A stretch of 64,000 nucleotides of DNA from NCBI GenBank assembly GCA_964390725.1, contig CAYMIW010000004.1:1-64000 (forward strand), given 5' to 3'. Under the pieces are notes generated by a model that saw only the letters and a list, made by a program, of their open reading frames with translations, was not told the origin of the DNA and did not search any database. The position numbers and the translations under genes were made by a program. How positions within the stretch are numbered: the first letter of the stretch is position 1; each line of letters opens with the position of its first letter. Positions 1-8,251 of the stretch are shown piece by piece. Source of the stretch: JAABTH01 sp964390725. Its GTDB lineage: Bacteria > Bacillota > Dethiobacteria > DTU022.

Positions 1-556
1 CGGCTTCCAGATCTGCTTCGAGATAATTGGCTTCGCAGAGGAACAGGTCCGCTCCCTTGGCGAATGCTTCAAGTTCACTGTGATACTCCGTGTCACCGGA
101 ATAGACCAGCACTCCTGAGGATGTTTCCAGGCGTATGGAAAACGAAGGTACGGCATGGACCCCCTGCAAAAAAGCAATCTTAAAGGGCCCTTCCTGCAAA
201 TGAATTTCACTGCTAACACTTTTCACATCATAAGCGTTCTTATAGGGAAGGCGTTCAAATTCTGACCGGGGTTCTGCAGGGACATAAAGAGACAGCGGAG
301 CTTTACGCAGGCCGCTGTTAAAAGCAATCTCCAGCCCATAGCGCATGATCATGATGTCGGAAATGTGGTCGGCGTGCAGGTGGGAAACTACGACTGCATT
401 GAGATCTAAAAATGAAGTCTGTTCACGCAGGCGGCTCAACACCCCATTTCCGCAATCAAGCAGTAGAAGAAAATCGTCTTCCCTGACCAGGTATCCGGAA
501 CAGGCTCCACCGGCAGGCGGATAAGGTCCGTAACAGCCGAGCAGTGTTAATTCCAT
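1..556 (-). CDS. MBL-fold metallo-hydrolase (ribonuclease Z-like), 3' part outside window
   Basis: The visible 185 codons start at an ATG with a good upstream SD (AGAGGTGAT). The N-terminus reads MELTLLGCYGPYPPAGG and is followed by a loop with the metal-binding signature SHLHADHISD (HxHxDH), typical of the metallo-beta-lactamase superfamily. Later segments resemble the RNase Z/AtsA-like branch (SGDTEYHSEL, then LFLCEANYLE, supplying a metal-ligand Asp). The gene runs off the left edge, so the C-terminal His ligand is not visible. The family includes tRNA 3' processing enzymes and small-molecule hydrolases or phosphodiesterases; the substrate cannot be decided here. It follows the LPXTG gene on the same strand but is separated from it by a strong terminator, so it is probably transcribed separately. 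Confidence 0.85.
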   Translation of the reverse strand, partial: MELTLLGCYGPYPPAGGACSGYLVREDDFLLLLDCGNGVLSRLREQTSFLDLNAVVVSHLHADHISDIMIMRYGLEIAFNSGLRKAPLSLYVPAEPRSEFERLPYKNAYDVKSVSSEIHLQEGPFKIAFLQGVHAVPSFSIRLETSSGVLVYSGDTEYHSELEAFAKGADLFLCEANYLEADLEA

Positions 557-601
557 TTAAATCACCTCTACCCTTTATTATACATAAACAAACCATGAAT
601 T

Positions 602-633
602 AAAAAGGCCGGGGCAGATAAACCGCCCCGGCC
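602..633 (-). terminator. Intrinsic terminator after the LPXTG protein gene
   Basis: A 9-bp perfect GC-rich stem (GGCCGGGGC / GCCCCGGCC) with a 9-nt loop is followed on the minus strand by TTTTT. It lies about 40 bp past the stop codon of the surface-protein gene. Confidence 0.85.
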
Positions 634-673
634 AAGGTTTGCCTTCGATCTGTTCAACAATAATAATAATCAT

Positions 674-3373
674 TTACTGATGCAGTTCATTCCTGAACCG
701 ATACCAGGTCAATAAGTGCAAAGACGTTCCAACCAATAGCAACAGAAAAATAACCAACAACAGGCTGTTATCTCCCCCGGTTTGGGGTAAAGCCCTGTGG
801 TATGAGACAGGATAAGGGTGTCGCCAGGGTTGAATATAACCCGGGTGAGCATATGATGTTACCCCGGGGCTGCAACCACAGTGTATATCGATCAGGTCAG
901 GAACATAACCGGTGTCGGGAAGATACCAGACATAAACCGGGTCGCTGCCATCCTGCCACCAGAGTGCGGGATATGCTCCACCAACTCCGGTTATCGACCA
1001 CCCGGCGCTGTCAAAAGTATCGTAAACCTGCAGCTGCGCAGTTGTTCTGCGCTGATCGGCTGCGGGGTCGTCTGCCGGATCATAAACACCACCGTTCCAG
1101 AGTGGCCAGTATTCGCTGTAGACAGGATCGTAAGTTTGGCTGTCGTAGAAACTGTTTGTTATTGTGCCTTCGTCCAGGCCGACCAAACCGCCGATATCCT
1201 CTACCAGTGACGAACTGGTCCACGAAAGTTCAATCGAACCGGCGGCAAAGCTGTTTTCAATACTGCCCTCGCTGTAGCCGGACAGGCCGCCTATCTCGTA
1301 AAACCATACGTCACCGTCTGTATCAGCTTCACAGGTGATTGCACTAAAAGTGTAACTGTTGCTGATGGTACCGTTGTTCCGCCCAGACAGGCCGCCAATA
1401 CAGTAAAGATCAAACTCGTTTTCAGGGTCATCATCAATTAGTAAAATGTTAATCCCTGTGGTTGAGAAAGATTCATCAACAAAACCGTCATTAAAACCAA
1501 CCAGACCACCGATACCGCCAACTTCAGCGTATTCGGTTATAGCACCATCTACATCTATGGTAATATAGATTACCCCGGCTGCGTAGCTGCGCTGCACTAC
1601 ACCTGTAGTGTTGCCCACCAAACCGCCGATGTTATAGATACCCAATCCTTCTAAAGCTGATCCGCTGATGTATAAGTCGAACCACAGATCGGCATGGGAA
1701 TCGGTTATGCTTCCTTCGTTGAAACCAACCAGACCGCCGATGGGGTATACCAGGAACTCGCCTCCGTTGAGATTGGCATCAGCTCTTATTTCGCCCCCGG
1801 CATAACTATCAGTTATTGCAGCGTTTACGTTGCTTATACCGATCAATCCTCCGATGGTATAGAAGCCTTTCATGGAAAGACTTCCTTCTTCCTCGCTGAA
1901 ATTGATCGAAATATCAATGTCTTCGGCGCTGCAGCCGCTGATGGTGCCGCCATTCATTACACCGAGCAGCCCACCGATGTTGATAAAGTTTATATCACTG
2001 GACGGGCCAGGCTCTCCTATCGGATCAACTACATCAAATGATATTGAGCCCATAACAGCGCTGTTGATGACGTGGCTGTTAACACTGTACCCGCTAAGCC
2101 CACCGAGGGCCCAGTTGGTTGAATTATAATCAAAGCTGTCTATGTTAATGATGAAATCAACCAACTCCAGGTTGACCAGCCAGGCATTGTTAAGATAACC
2201 AAAGAGACCGAAGCCACTGGTGTAAGTGCTGTCAATGTTCATGCTGGTCATTTGCGTGTTACTGATGGTATAACCGTTTCCATGCAGACTGCCGCTAAAG
2301 GGAGTGTTTTCAGTTTCTCCCAGCGGTTCCCAGTCGTCACTGTAATCAGCTGAATCAGCCAGGTCGATATCTGCGGTGAGCACATAGTGACCGTTAAGAT
2401 CATCTCTGATATTATCAAAGGATGCAGCGCTTCCAACACCTGCACCAACAATCACCACCGGGTCGGTATAACCGGCAGCCATAATGTTGCTGTTGCTACC
2501 GGAATCGGCCGCGCTGTTGTCGGTCCAGGCCTTGGTTTCGAACTGATAAACGCCGTGCTCTGTCGGGGTGGTTGCACTAAAACCAACCGATACCGACTCG
2601 CCATAAAGCAGGTAGCTGCTTTCGGTAAGGGCGCGCAGGTAGATAAACACACTGCCGTTTTCCTCCAGGCGGGCCTGCCACTGTTTACCATCTTCAGTAG
2701 TTACTCCGTCCGTGCTCCACTCTGTGCTGAAATCGGAAACAGTGAATTGATCCGGAATTTCAACACGGGCCGAACCGAGAGCCTGTTTACCAACCTCGGT
2801 AAAAGTAACGGTAAAATCTCCTGTCTCACCACCCTGCAGCCCTGTATAGCCGGCATCATCTCCGCCTGATACTACAGCATCGGGAGTTATCGTGGCCATA
2901 TAGGAGTTGCCGACGCTTGCTTCTTCAGCGGGTTCGGCATCAGGATAGTTTTCCACCGAATCAGGGTTTTCTGCCGGTTCGGTATCAAAGGAGTTTTCCT
3001 GGGCAGGCAGTTCTATTTCAGCTTCAGGATTTTCGCTACCAGTTAAATCAGGTGCATTATCACCACCGGCTGCCGGTTCCGCTTCAGAACTACTGACCTG
3101 AACAGGCTCGGGGCTGTCGCCCTGGTCCGTCGGAGAACTCTCAACTACAGCAGGAGCCGAACTGTTTACTGAATCACCGCTTCCGGTTGATGAATCGGGG
3201 GAATCGTGATCAACAGAGCCTGAAAAAACATCAGTTTCCACGGCAGCGCTGTCAACAATAGTTTCGTTATCGGAATCGGCACTAGCTGATGTGGGAAGGA
3301 ATAGCAGGGCTGTGCAAATAAATATTACAGCTATTATTGTGGTTTTGGGGCTTTCAAAACCTTTAGTTGTCAT
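674..3373 (-). CDS. LPXTG-anchored surface protein with GLUG repeats
   Basis: This large secreted protein is probably attached to peptidoglycan by a sortase. In order it has an N-terminal signal peptide (basic start, then a hydrophobic stretch ending in SASA), a Ser/Glu/Pro-rich low-complexity stalk to about residue 155, a beta-rich region to about 310, then at least nine GLUG-type units (IGGLVGFNEGSITDS and relatives), and finally LPQTG, a hydrophobic helix and a short tail with RFR. The GLUG repeat is common in bacterial adhesins and peptidase-linked surface proteins; no catalytic domain is visible. The ATG at 3373 is chosen rather than the upstream GTG because AGGAGGTG forms the SD seven bases before it; that GTG lies inside the SD. 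No sortase gene is in the window. The leader is long and structured (separate entries). The function is probably adhesion or surface interaction, which is an inference. Confidence 0.85.
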   Translation of the reverse strand: MTTKGFESPKTTIIAVIFICTALLFLPTSASADSDNETIVDSAAVETDVFSGSVDHDSPDSSTGSGDSVNSSAPAVVESSPTDQGDSPEPVQVSSSEAEPAAGGDNAPDLTGSENPEAEIELPAQENSFDTEPAENPDSVENYPDAEPAEEASVGNSYMATITPDAVVSGGDDAGYTGLQGGETGDFTVTFTEVGKQALGSARVEIPDQFTVSDFSTEWSTDGVTTEDGKQWQARLEENGSVFIYLRALTESSYLLYGESVSVGFSATTPTEHGVYQFETKAWTDNSAADSGSNSNIMAAGYTDPVVIVGAGVGSAASFDNIRDDLNGHYVLTADIDLADSADYSDDWEPLGETENTPFSGSLHGNGYTISNTQMTSMNIDSTYTSGFGLFGYLNNAWLVNLELVDFIINIDSFDYNSTNWALGGLSGYSVNSHVINSAVMGSISFDVVDPIGEPGPSSDINFINIGGLLGVMNGGTISGCSAEDIDISINFSEEEGSLSMKGFYTIGGLIGISNVNAAITDSYAGGEIRADANLNGGEFLVYPIGGLVGFNEGSITDSHADLWFDLYISGSALEGLGIYNIGGLVGNTTGVVQRSYAAGVIYITIDVDGAITEYAEVGGIGGLVGFNDGFVDESFSTTGINILLIDDDPENEFDLYCIGGLSGRNNGTISNSYTFSAITCEADTDGDVWFYEIGGLSGYSEGSIENSFAAGSIELSWTSSSLVEDIGGLVGLDEGTITNSFYDSQTYDPVYSEYWPLWNGGVYDPADDPAADQRRTTAQLQVYDTFDSAGWSITGVGGAYPALWWQDGSDPVYVWYLPDTGYVPDLIDIHCGCSPGVTSYAHPGYIQPWRHPYPVSYHRALPQTGGDNSLLLVIFLLLLVGTSLHLLTWYRFRNELHQ

Positions 3374-3376
3374 CGT

Positions 3377-3420
3377 CTTCACCTCCTCTTCTGAACATTA
3401 GGATGCCCGAAGAGGTGAAG
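3377..3420 (-). promoter_or_regulatory. Hairpin sequestering the SD of the LPXTG gene
   Basis: On the minus strand CTTCACCTCTTC is followed 17 nt later by GAAGAGGAGGTGAAG. The two arms pair over 12 bp with a 3-nt bulge, and the downstream arm contains the AGGAGGTG ribosome binding site. The pairing would mask translation initiation, so the leader probably controls translation. The arms are visible in the sequence; the regulation is inferred. Confidence 0.55.
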
Positions 3421-3661
3421 CCGGTTATTCACTAATCCAGCCATCCCAGGGGCCGGACCCGGTTTTACTACTTCACTTCTTTAGTTTCATCTACTCTTTT
3501 AGGATACCAAAACCGGTTTCACTACTTCACACCACCAATACTGCCGTCGCCTGTAGCAGGGATAAGGCGGGTGAAGCCGGTTTCGCCAGCGGGATGTGGT
3601 ATGCCTGCATAACAGGGCCATTTGAACCGCCGGTAGGGCTACCCGAAATGCGGGCTGCTCT
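3421..3661 (-). ncRNA. Structured 5' leader with four related CCGG motifs, class unknown
   Basis: Between the predicted transcription start (about 3661) and the SD hairpin there is about 240 nt without a gene. The plus-strand motif CCGGTTTCACTA or close variants occurs at 3421-3434, 3459-3470, 3513-3524 and 3577-3588. Segments reading GTGAAG and CTTCAC recur and can pair with each other and with the SD-hairpin arm, so mutually exclusive folds are possible. I compared it by eye with c-di-GMP, c-di-AMP, cobalamin and SAM aptamer signatures and could not match it. It may be a riboswitch, a protein-binding leader or a repeat-derived element. Confidence 0.4.
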
Positions 3662-3681
3662 TTGATTATGATACCACATCC
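3592..3681. repeat. 11-bp perfect inverted repeat flanking the LPXTG leader start
   Basis: GGATGTGGTAT at 3592-3602 is the exact reverse complement of ATACCACATCC at 3671-3681. The right arm overlaps the -10 region and spacer of the predicted promoter, so it cannot be wholly inside the transcript. It could be a split operator or the ends of a small inserted element. Confidence 0.5.
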
Positions 3682-3696
3682 TTACATATATGTCTA
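3668..3696 (-). promoter_or_regulatory. Predicted sigma-A promoter for the LPXTG gene
   Basis: On the minus strand, -35 TAGACA (3691-3696), a 17-bp spacer and -10 TATCAT (3668-3673). This gives a leader of about 290 nt. Confidence 0.5.
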
Positions 3697-3755
3697 TCAA
3701 ATAACAGATAATAACTGTTAGCAGAAGGAAAACAAGCTTACAATAGGGAATACTG

Positions 3756-4871
3756 GTGGAGGGCAGACTTGAAACTTTGCTGCCCTACAGCAAAACTGCC
3801 ACCGGTTTCAGGATGGGGGCAGGAAAGGAGCCGATCAGTTTGGCCAGGGAAGGTTACAGGGAATGCCCTGTTTGCGGAAACGAAGTGAGGGTTAAAGCAG
3901 TATTCTGCACAAGCTGTAAATCGCTGCTCAAAGATAATGTGGCAAAACAGGCTCCGGGCGCCGCAGGTAATCCTGCCACTTCAATTCCTGTAATTAGCCG
4001 GTCCACCTATAAAAAAAGCAGTAAATCGGGAATTCTTAAACAGAGCAAAACTGTTGAGATCAACATGGATGATCTTTATGCTTTGATTCAAAAAATCTAC
4101 AGGCGCGCTTCTGCCCCGGAAACAGGAGAAGAGGGTACAGGTGAAAACCCCGAGAAAGATAAAATGGAGGCAATTATACGCTCTTTTGCCGATGAATATG
4201 CCGAGCGCGTGGCTGGAAATGTGAGTAAAAGTGCATCAGAAAGGGATTACCTGATCGAGGAAAAACGGCTGGAAGTGTGGATGGAAAAAAGAAACTGGCT
4301 TAAGCTTAACGATTCGTCCAAAACCCTGCTTGTATCGGCGGGGCTGATGTACAATAACCTCCTTTCCCTATCGGGAAAACCCGATTTCAGCGGAGTTTGC
4401 CTGCTGGCGATAAGGGCGCTGGAAGAAGAGGTTTACCGCAGGTTCTATATTAACTATATTACCTTTTTAGAGAAACTTTACCCCGGGGAAAAAAATAAAA
4501 AATATTGGCCCACACCCCTGCTAAACAGGTACGATCACAAAAAAAGCACTAAGAAGTTCTCACTGATCGGTGCCACATATGTGATGTGCCATGCTTTTTC
4601 AAACAGCAATAATTCCCGGCAGAACGAAACCAACATGGCCAGGTTGGTGGAATATGCCGAAGACAAGCTTTTTGCCCCTGAAACCGATACAAATACTATA
4701 AAAAAAATAATTCCAGCCATGGCTGAAAAAATAGATATCATTTGCAGAGACTACCGCAACCCCTACTCGGTCAACTACCGGGACGACAAGGTTAAGGCCC
4801 AGGAAAGCCTCGATTTTCTGGTAAAAGTTGAAACTGCTTTGAAGGAAATGCTCGACTCATTCACCGCTTAA
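3756..4871 (+). CDS. Uncharacterised protein with N-terminal zinc ribbon
   Basis: I do not recognise the family. Near residue 36 there is a CPVC...CTSC pair of knuckles (CPVCGNEVRVKAVFCTSCKS), a typical four-Cys zinc ribbon of about 25 residues. A lysine-rich linker follows, then a mostly helical domain of about 250 residues with no motif I can name and no membrane segment or signal peptide. The GTG at 3756 has a modest AGGGA upstream; an alternative TTG at 3840 has a better SD (AAAGGAG, 9-nt spacing) and would still keep the zinc ribbon. The gene overlaps the convergent yhaN-like gene by 15 bp at the 3' ends. It appears monocistronic and divergent from the LPXTG gene. Confidence 0.7.
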   Translation: MEGRLETLLPYSKTATGFRMGAGKEPISLAREGYRECPVCGNEVRVKAVFCTSCKSLLKDNVAKQAPGAAGNPATSIPVISRSTYKKSSKSGILKQSKTVEINMDDLYALIQKIYRRASAPETGEEGTGENPEKDKMEAIIRSFADEYAERVAGNVSKSASERDYLIEEKRLEVWMEKRNWLKLNDSSKTLLVSAGLMYNNLLSLSGKPDFSGVCLLAIRALEEEVYRRFYINYITFLEKLYPGEKNKKYWPTPLLNRYDHKKSTKKFSLIGATYVMCHAFSNSNNSRQNETNMARLVEYAEDKLFAPETDTNTIKKIIPAMAEKIDIICRDYRNPYSVNYRDDKVKAQESLDFLVKVETALKEMLDSFTA

Positions 4872-7190
4872 GCCTACCCTGATCTCCCTGATCCGTCCTG
4901 CCTTAATATCATGATCGAGAGCTTCTTTAATTTCACCCTTTGAGCTAAAGTAAAAAATTTGCCAGCCGACGCTGCAGATATCGTGGAGCATCTGCAGCAT
5001 TATTTTAAGCCGTTCCGGATCAGCCTTGATAAAGGGATCATCGAGGATAAAGAAACCTTTTTCCCCCTCAAGCAGTCTCCCGCCGAGAGCAAGGCGGATT
5101 GAGAAGTAAAGCTGGTCGTATGCCCCTCCCGACAGTGCATCGGCATTAAAAGAAGCGCCATCGGCGCTAACCACCCGTAGCGGTAGGTCACCACCCTGGA
5201 AATGAACTGCCCGGTAACGTCCGCCGGTTGCTTTCTCAAAATAGCTGCTGACCGGGCTTTCCGGCCCAAACAGTTCAGAAACTTTCTCTTCTTCTTCTCT
5301 TTCCAGCTCTTCCAGCAGGGAAAGAGTGTGTCTGGCGGCAGAAACATTCAGTTCATGGTTTGCGATCCAGCGCTTAAGTTTTTCAACAGCCTTCTCCAGG
5401 TCTACCGTCGTCTGACAGGGCAGGCGCTCTTCACCTTCGTACTGCATAATATCATTATAATTATTCTCAATATCATGCAGTTCCCCACGGTATTCTTCCT
5501 GTTTTGCTCGCAGTTGTTCCCCCTGCTGTTCAAGTTCAGCAAGTTTTTCCCGTACCTGATCCACGGCGGATCGGTCATAACTCAATCCGGGGGCGGCATC
5601 CTGGTAAGGAGCATATTTTTCAATTTTCTCTTCCCAAAAAGAGTGGTCCCGATCGGCCGGTACCGCCCTGTCTCCCGTTGAAGCAAAGTGACTCTGCAGA
5701 AGGCTCTGCAGGGTATTGATTTCGTTTGCAAGGCTCTCTTTTCGGTCAAGCAGGGTTGCAAAATCATCTATATTTTCCACTGCAGTTATTTTTACGACAG
5801 CATTAATTTTATCTTTTTCCTGGATTGCCCGTTTACGGTTTTGGTCAAGAGCTTCACTGACCAGTTCTTTCTCCCGTTCGATCCAATCCATTTCTTTTTC
5901 AGCTTCTTTAAACTGATCCGCAGTGCGGGAATAGTCCCGATCGAGCATAACCAGGGCTGAACGGACAGTTTCGATACTATCGGCCTGCAGGCCGAGGTTG
6001 GCCGCCTTAACCTGAATTTCTTCGGCCAGGGCCTGCTGTTTTGAACAGCTAAATTGCAGCAGTAAATGGTATAAACCTCCCCCGGTGGCGAGCAGGGCTG
6101 AAACCGAAAGGATTACGAACAGCCACCATGAAGGGCTGAAAATGATCCCGGCCAGGGCCAGGATAAGTAGCGCTGCCGATATAATCACCGCAGGGGTAAA
6201 AAACTGCCACCCAGAGAGGACTTCCTTCTTTTTAAGCTGAATTCTGGCTGCATCGTATTGATCGATCAACGGCTTTATTCTATCTGCTGCTGCTTCTGTT
6301 TCCTGCTCCAGTCTCTTCAGCCTGAGGGAAAGATCTTTTACTGTGCCGCGTGAGATCTGGAAATTCTGCTGAATCTCTTCTGACTGTTCTTCCAGCTTTA
6401 TTTTTTCGTTTTTATAATGGCTAAGAGCAGATTCGGCTTTCTGCCAGGCCTGGTAATCTTCTTTACGGTATGCCGCAAGCTCAGCCACCCCTGCCTGGAC
6501 TTTTACGAGGTCATCGAGTAATTTACGTCCCCTGCGGTAAAGATCCCGCCTGTATGCTGCGCGGTAGGACTCGAGCTGTTCATTTAAAACAGCCCGATCG
6601 TGAGTCAGGCGGGCCAGGTCTTCTTCAAGAGTGTTGAAACCCTCTTCACCCAGCCTTTCCAATAATAATTCAGCCCGCTCCAACAGTTCCACTGCCCCGG
6701 CCAGGCGCTCTTTAAATTTGAACGGATCTGTATTCTGGAGGGCTTTCTTGGGGGTTAACCGCCCCAGCTCCTGTACTTTTGCAATAATACTCCTGATTTC
6801 CCCGGTGCGCATACCCGTCAGACGGGCAGTCATGTCCCGGTAAAAATCACTTTCCCGGCTGATTGAAAGGTCGCTGTCCCGGATAACGAAAATTCTGCTG
6901 AATTCGCGGGCATTCAGATCATAAAGATCGCTTAAAGTGCCTTCCTCCGGCAATTTTTTTTCCTTTCCGTTTCCAATAACCAGGTAACCCTCGGGGTTTT
7001 CAGCAACCCGCTTTGCCTCCCGGAAGCAGTTCAGGGCTGCCTTGTCAAAAAGCAACCTGAGCAGGGCATCGATGGTCATAGTCTTCCCATCTTCATTCGG
7101 CCCATAAACAAGGTTAAAACGGCCGGGCCGGATACGACCACTGTCGGGGAGAGGGCCGTAACGCCTGATTGAAAACTCTTTCAGGAACAT
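4857..7190 (-). CDS. yhaN: YhaN-like AAA ATPase (SbcC/Rad50-type)
   Basis: A 777-residue SMC/Rad50-like ATPase. The Walker A motif GPNEDGKT lies near residue 30. Long coiled-coil stretches fill the centre and are interrupted at about 330-380 by two hydrophobic segments (FFTPAVIISAALLILALAG and the following helix), the arrangement of B. subtilis YhaN rather than cytosolic SbcC. The C-terminus carries the ABC signature LSGGAYDQLYFSIRLAL and Walker B FFILDDPF. It probably forms a membrane-associated nuclease-ATPase complex with the upstream YhaO-like phosphoesterase, as Rad50 does with Mre11; the substrate is likely DNA ends, but this is inferred. The ATG overlaps the end of the upstream gene by 10 bp, indicating translational coupling. 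Confidence 0.85.
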   Translation of the reverse strand: MFLKEFSIRRYGPLPDSGRIRPGRFNLVYGPNEDGKTMTIDALLRLLFDKAALNCFREAKRVAENPEGYLVIGNGKEKKLPEEGTLSDLYDLNAREFSRIFVIRDSDLSISRESDFYRDMTARLTGMRTGEIRSIIAKVQELGRLTPKKALQNTDPFKFKERLAGAVELLERAELLLERLGEEGFNTLEEDLARLTHDRAVLNEQLESYRAAYRRDLYRRGRKLLDDLVKVQAGVAELAAYRKEDYQAWQKAESALSHYKNEKIKLEEQSEEIQQNFQISRGTVKDLSLRLKRLEQETEAAADRIKPLIDQYDAARIQLKKKEVLSGWQFFTPAVIISAALLILALAGIIFSPSWWLFVILSVSALLATGGGLYHLLLQFSCSKQQALAEEIQVKAANLGLQADSIETVRSALVMLDRDYSRTADQFKEAEKEMDWIEREKELVSEALDQNRKRAIQEKDKINAVVKITAVENIDDFATLLDRKESLANEINTLQSLLQSHFASTGDRAVPADRDHSFWEEKIEKYAPYQDAAPGLSYDRSAVDQVREKLAELEQQGEQLRAKQEEYRGELHDIENNYNDIMQYEGEERLPCQTTVDLEKAVEKLKRWIANHELNVSAARHTLSLLEELEREEEEKVSELFGPESPVSSYFEKATGGRYRAVHFQGGDLPLRVVSADGASFNADALSGGAYDQLYFSIRLALGGRLLEGEKGFFILDDPFIKADPERLKIMLQMLHDICSVGWQIFYFSSKGEIKEALDHDIKAGRIREIRVGLSGE

Positions 7191-8251
7191 GTTTTCACCA
7201 CCCTGAAGGCCTCAATTGCCATTTCCAGCGCTCTATCCCGTTCCGCGTGGGAAAGATCAGCTTCCTTAAGCCTTTCAGCCAGTTTCTTGAAAAGGTCATC
7301 TTCCATGACCAGGCGAACATCATAATATCTTTCAACCGGTTCGCCGACAAGACGCTCACCGGCAATTTGTCTAATTCCGGCGCTGATTTCCTCTTCCGTG
7401 ATACCAAGTGTTTCTCCGTCAAAAAGACCGCTTACCATAACCAGTGCTTTTGCTGCAGGATGTAACAGGCTTAATTTTTCTTCGAGTAAGGTCAGCGGAT
7501 CTGCTGTAGCATGCGGTTCAAGCTCTATTTTCAGTTCTTCGTAATGATAACTGTCGAGAAGAAGTTCAACCGGCTCACTGCCCGCTTCAAGCAGGTTCAC
7601 CGCTCTGCGCCCTGTTTCTCTCCTGGTTACGGCAACAGGAGATCCGGAATAGATGAAGCTGCCTCCACCTGGCAGGGGCCAGCGCGCATAACGGGAATGA
7701 AAATGGCCGGCTAATACGTAGCGCAACGGAAGCTGGCCGAAAGATGAAAGAGTGAGCGGCATGTAGCGTTGATCGCCTTCTTCGCCCATTTCACTGCGGG
7801 AGAAAAAAGCATCGAGAAGTTCGCCGTGATACAGCAGTATGTTATAGCAATGCGTATCCATTATAGTGGCAAGGGAAAGTAAGTATCCTTCCAGTTTTTC
7901 CCTGCTAATTTCCTGGTGAGGCAGTCCCCAAACCTGCAGATCGTTAAAGAGCACAGGCTCAGTACTTTCAGTTATAACAGTCACTTTATCACCAAAATGT
8001 AATCCCTCCCGGTAAGCTTTATGATCATGATTTCCGGGAAGTATTATGGTTTTAAATTCGGCACCGCTCAAAAGGTCACGTAGTCCGGCTCGCATTTTTT
8101 CAGCATCAGTGCTGCTGTCAAAAAGATCCCCGCAGATCAATAGTAGGTCAACCCTTTTGGCATGGGCCAGCTCTATTACTTCTTCCATAGCTTGCCAGCG
8201 TTCGGGCTTTTTTGCATTCAGGTGCAGATCGGCGGTATGAATAATCTTCAT
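7181..8251 (-). CDS. yhaO: YhaO-like metallophosphoesterase (SbcD/Mre11 family)
   Basis: This calcineurin-like phosphoesterase has the SbcD/Mre11 metal motifs in order: HTADLHLN near the N-terminus, CGDLFDSS, LPGNHDH, then a late YHGELLD and AGHFHSRYA. The partner ATPase lies directly downstream, so the pair resembles YhaO-YhaN/SbcCD, which process DNA ends and hairpins. The ATG at 8251 is chosen over an in-frame TTG two codons upstream because GGGAGG lies seven bases before it. The ATG overlaps the TGA of the upstream galactosidase gene as ATGA, so translation is probably coupled. Length (about 356 residues) fits the family. Confidence 0.88.
   Translation of the reverse strand: MKIIHTADLHLNAKKPERWQAMEEVIELAHAKRVDLLLICGDLFDSSTDAEKMRAGLRDLLSGAEFKTIILPGNHDHKAYREGLHFGDKVTVITESTEPVLFNDLQVWGLPHQEISREKLEGYLLSLATIMDTHCYNILLYHGELLDAFFSRSEMGEEGDQRYMPLTLSSFGQLPLRYVLAGHFHSRYARWPLPGGGSFIYSGSPVAVTRRETGRRAVNLLEAGSEPVELLLDSYHYEELKIELEPHATADPLTLLEEKLSLLHPAAKALVMVSGLFDGETLGITEEEISAGIRQIAGERLVGEPVERYYDVRLVMEDDLFKKLAERLKEADLSHAERDRALEMAIEAFRVVKTCS

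Noticed and set aside
802..2869. Long plus-strand reading frames opposite the LPXTG gene
   Set aside because: They have no SD or domain and mirror the repeat codons of the real gene.
3421..3690. c-di-GMP, cobalamin or SAM riboswitch in the LPXTG leader
   Set aside because: Short stretches such as GGTGAAGCCGG look alike, but the rest of the conserved cores is absent on both strands.
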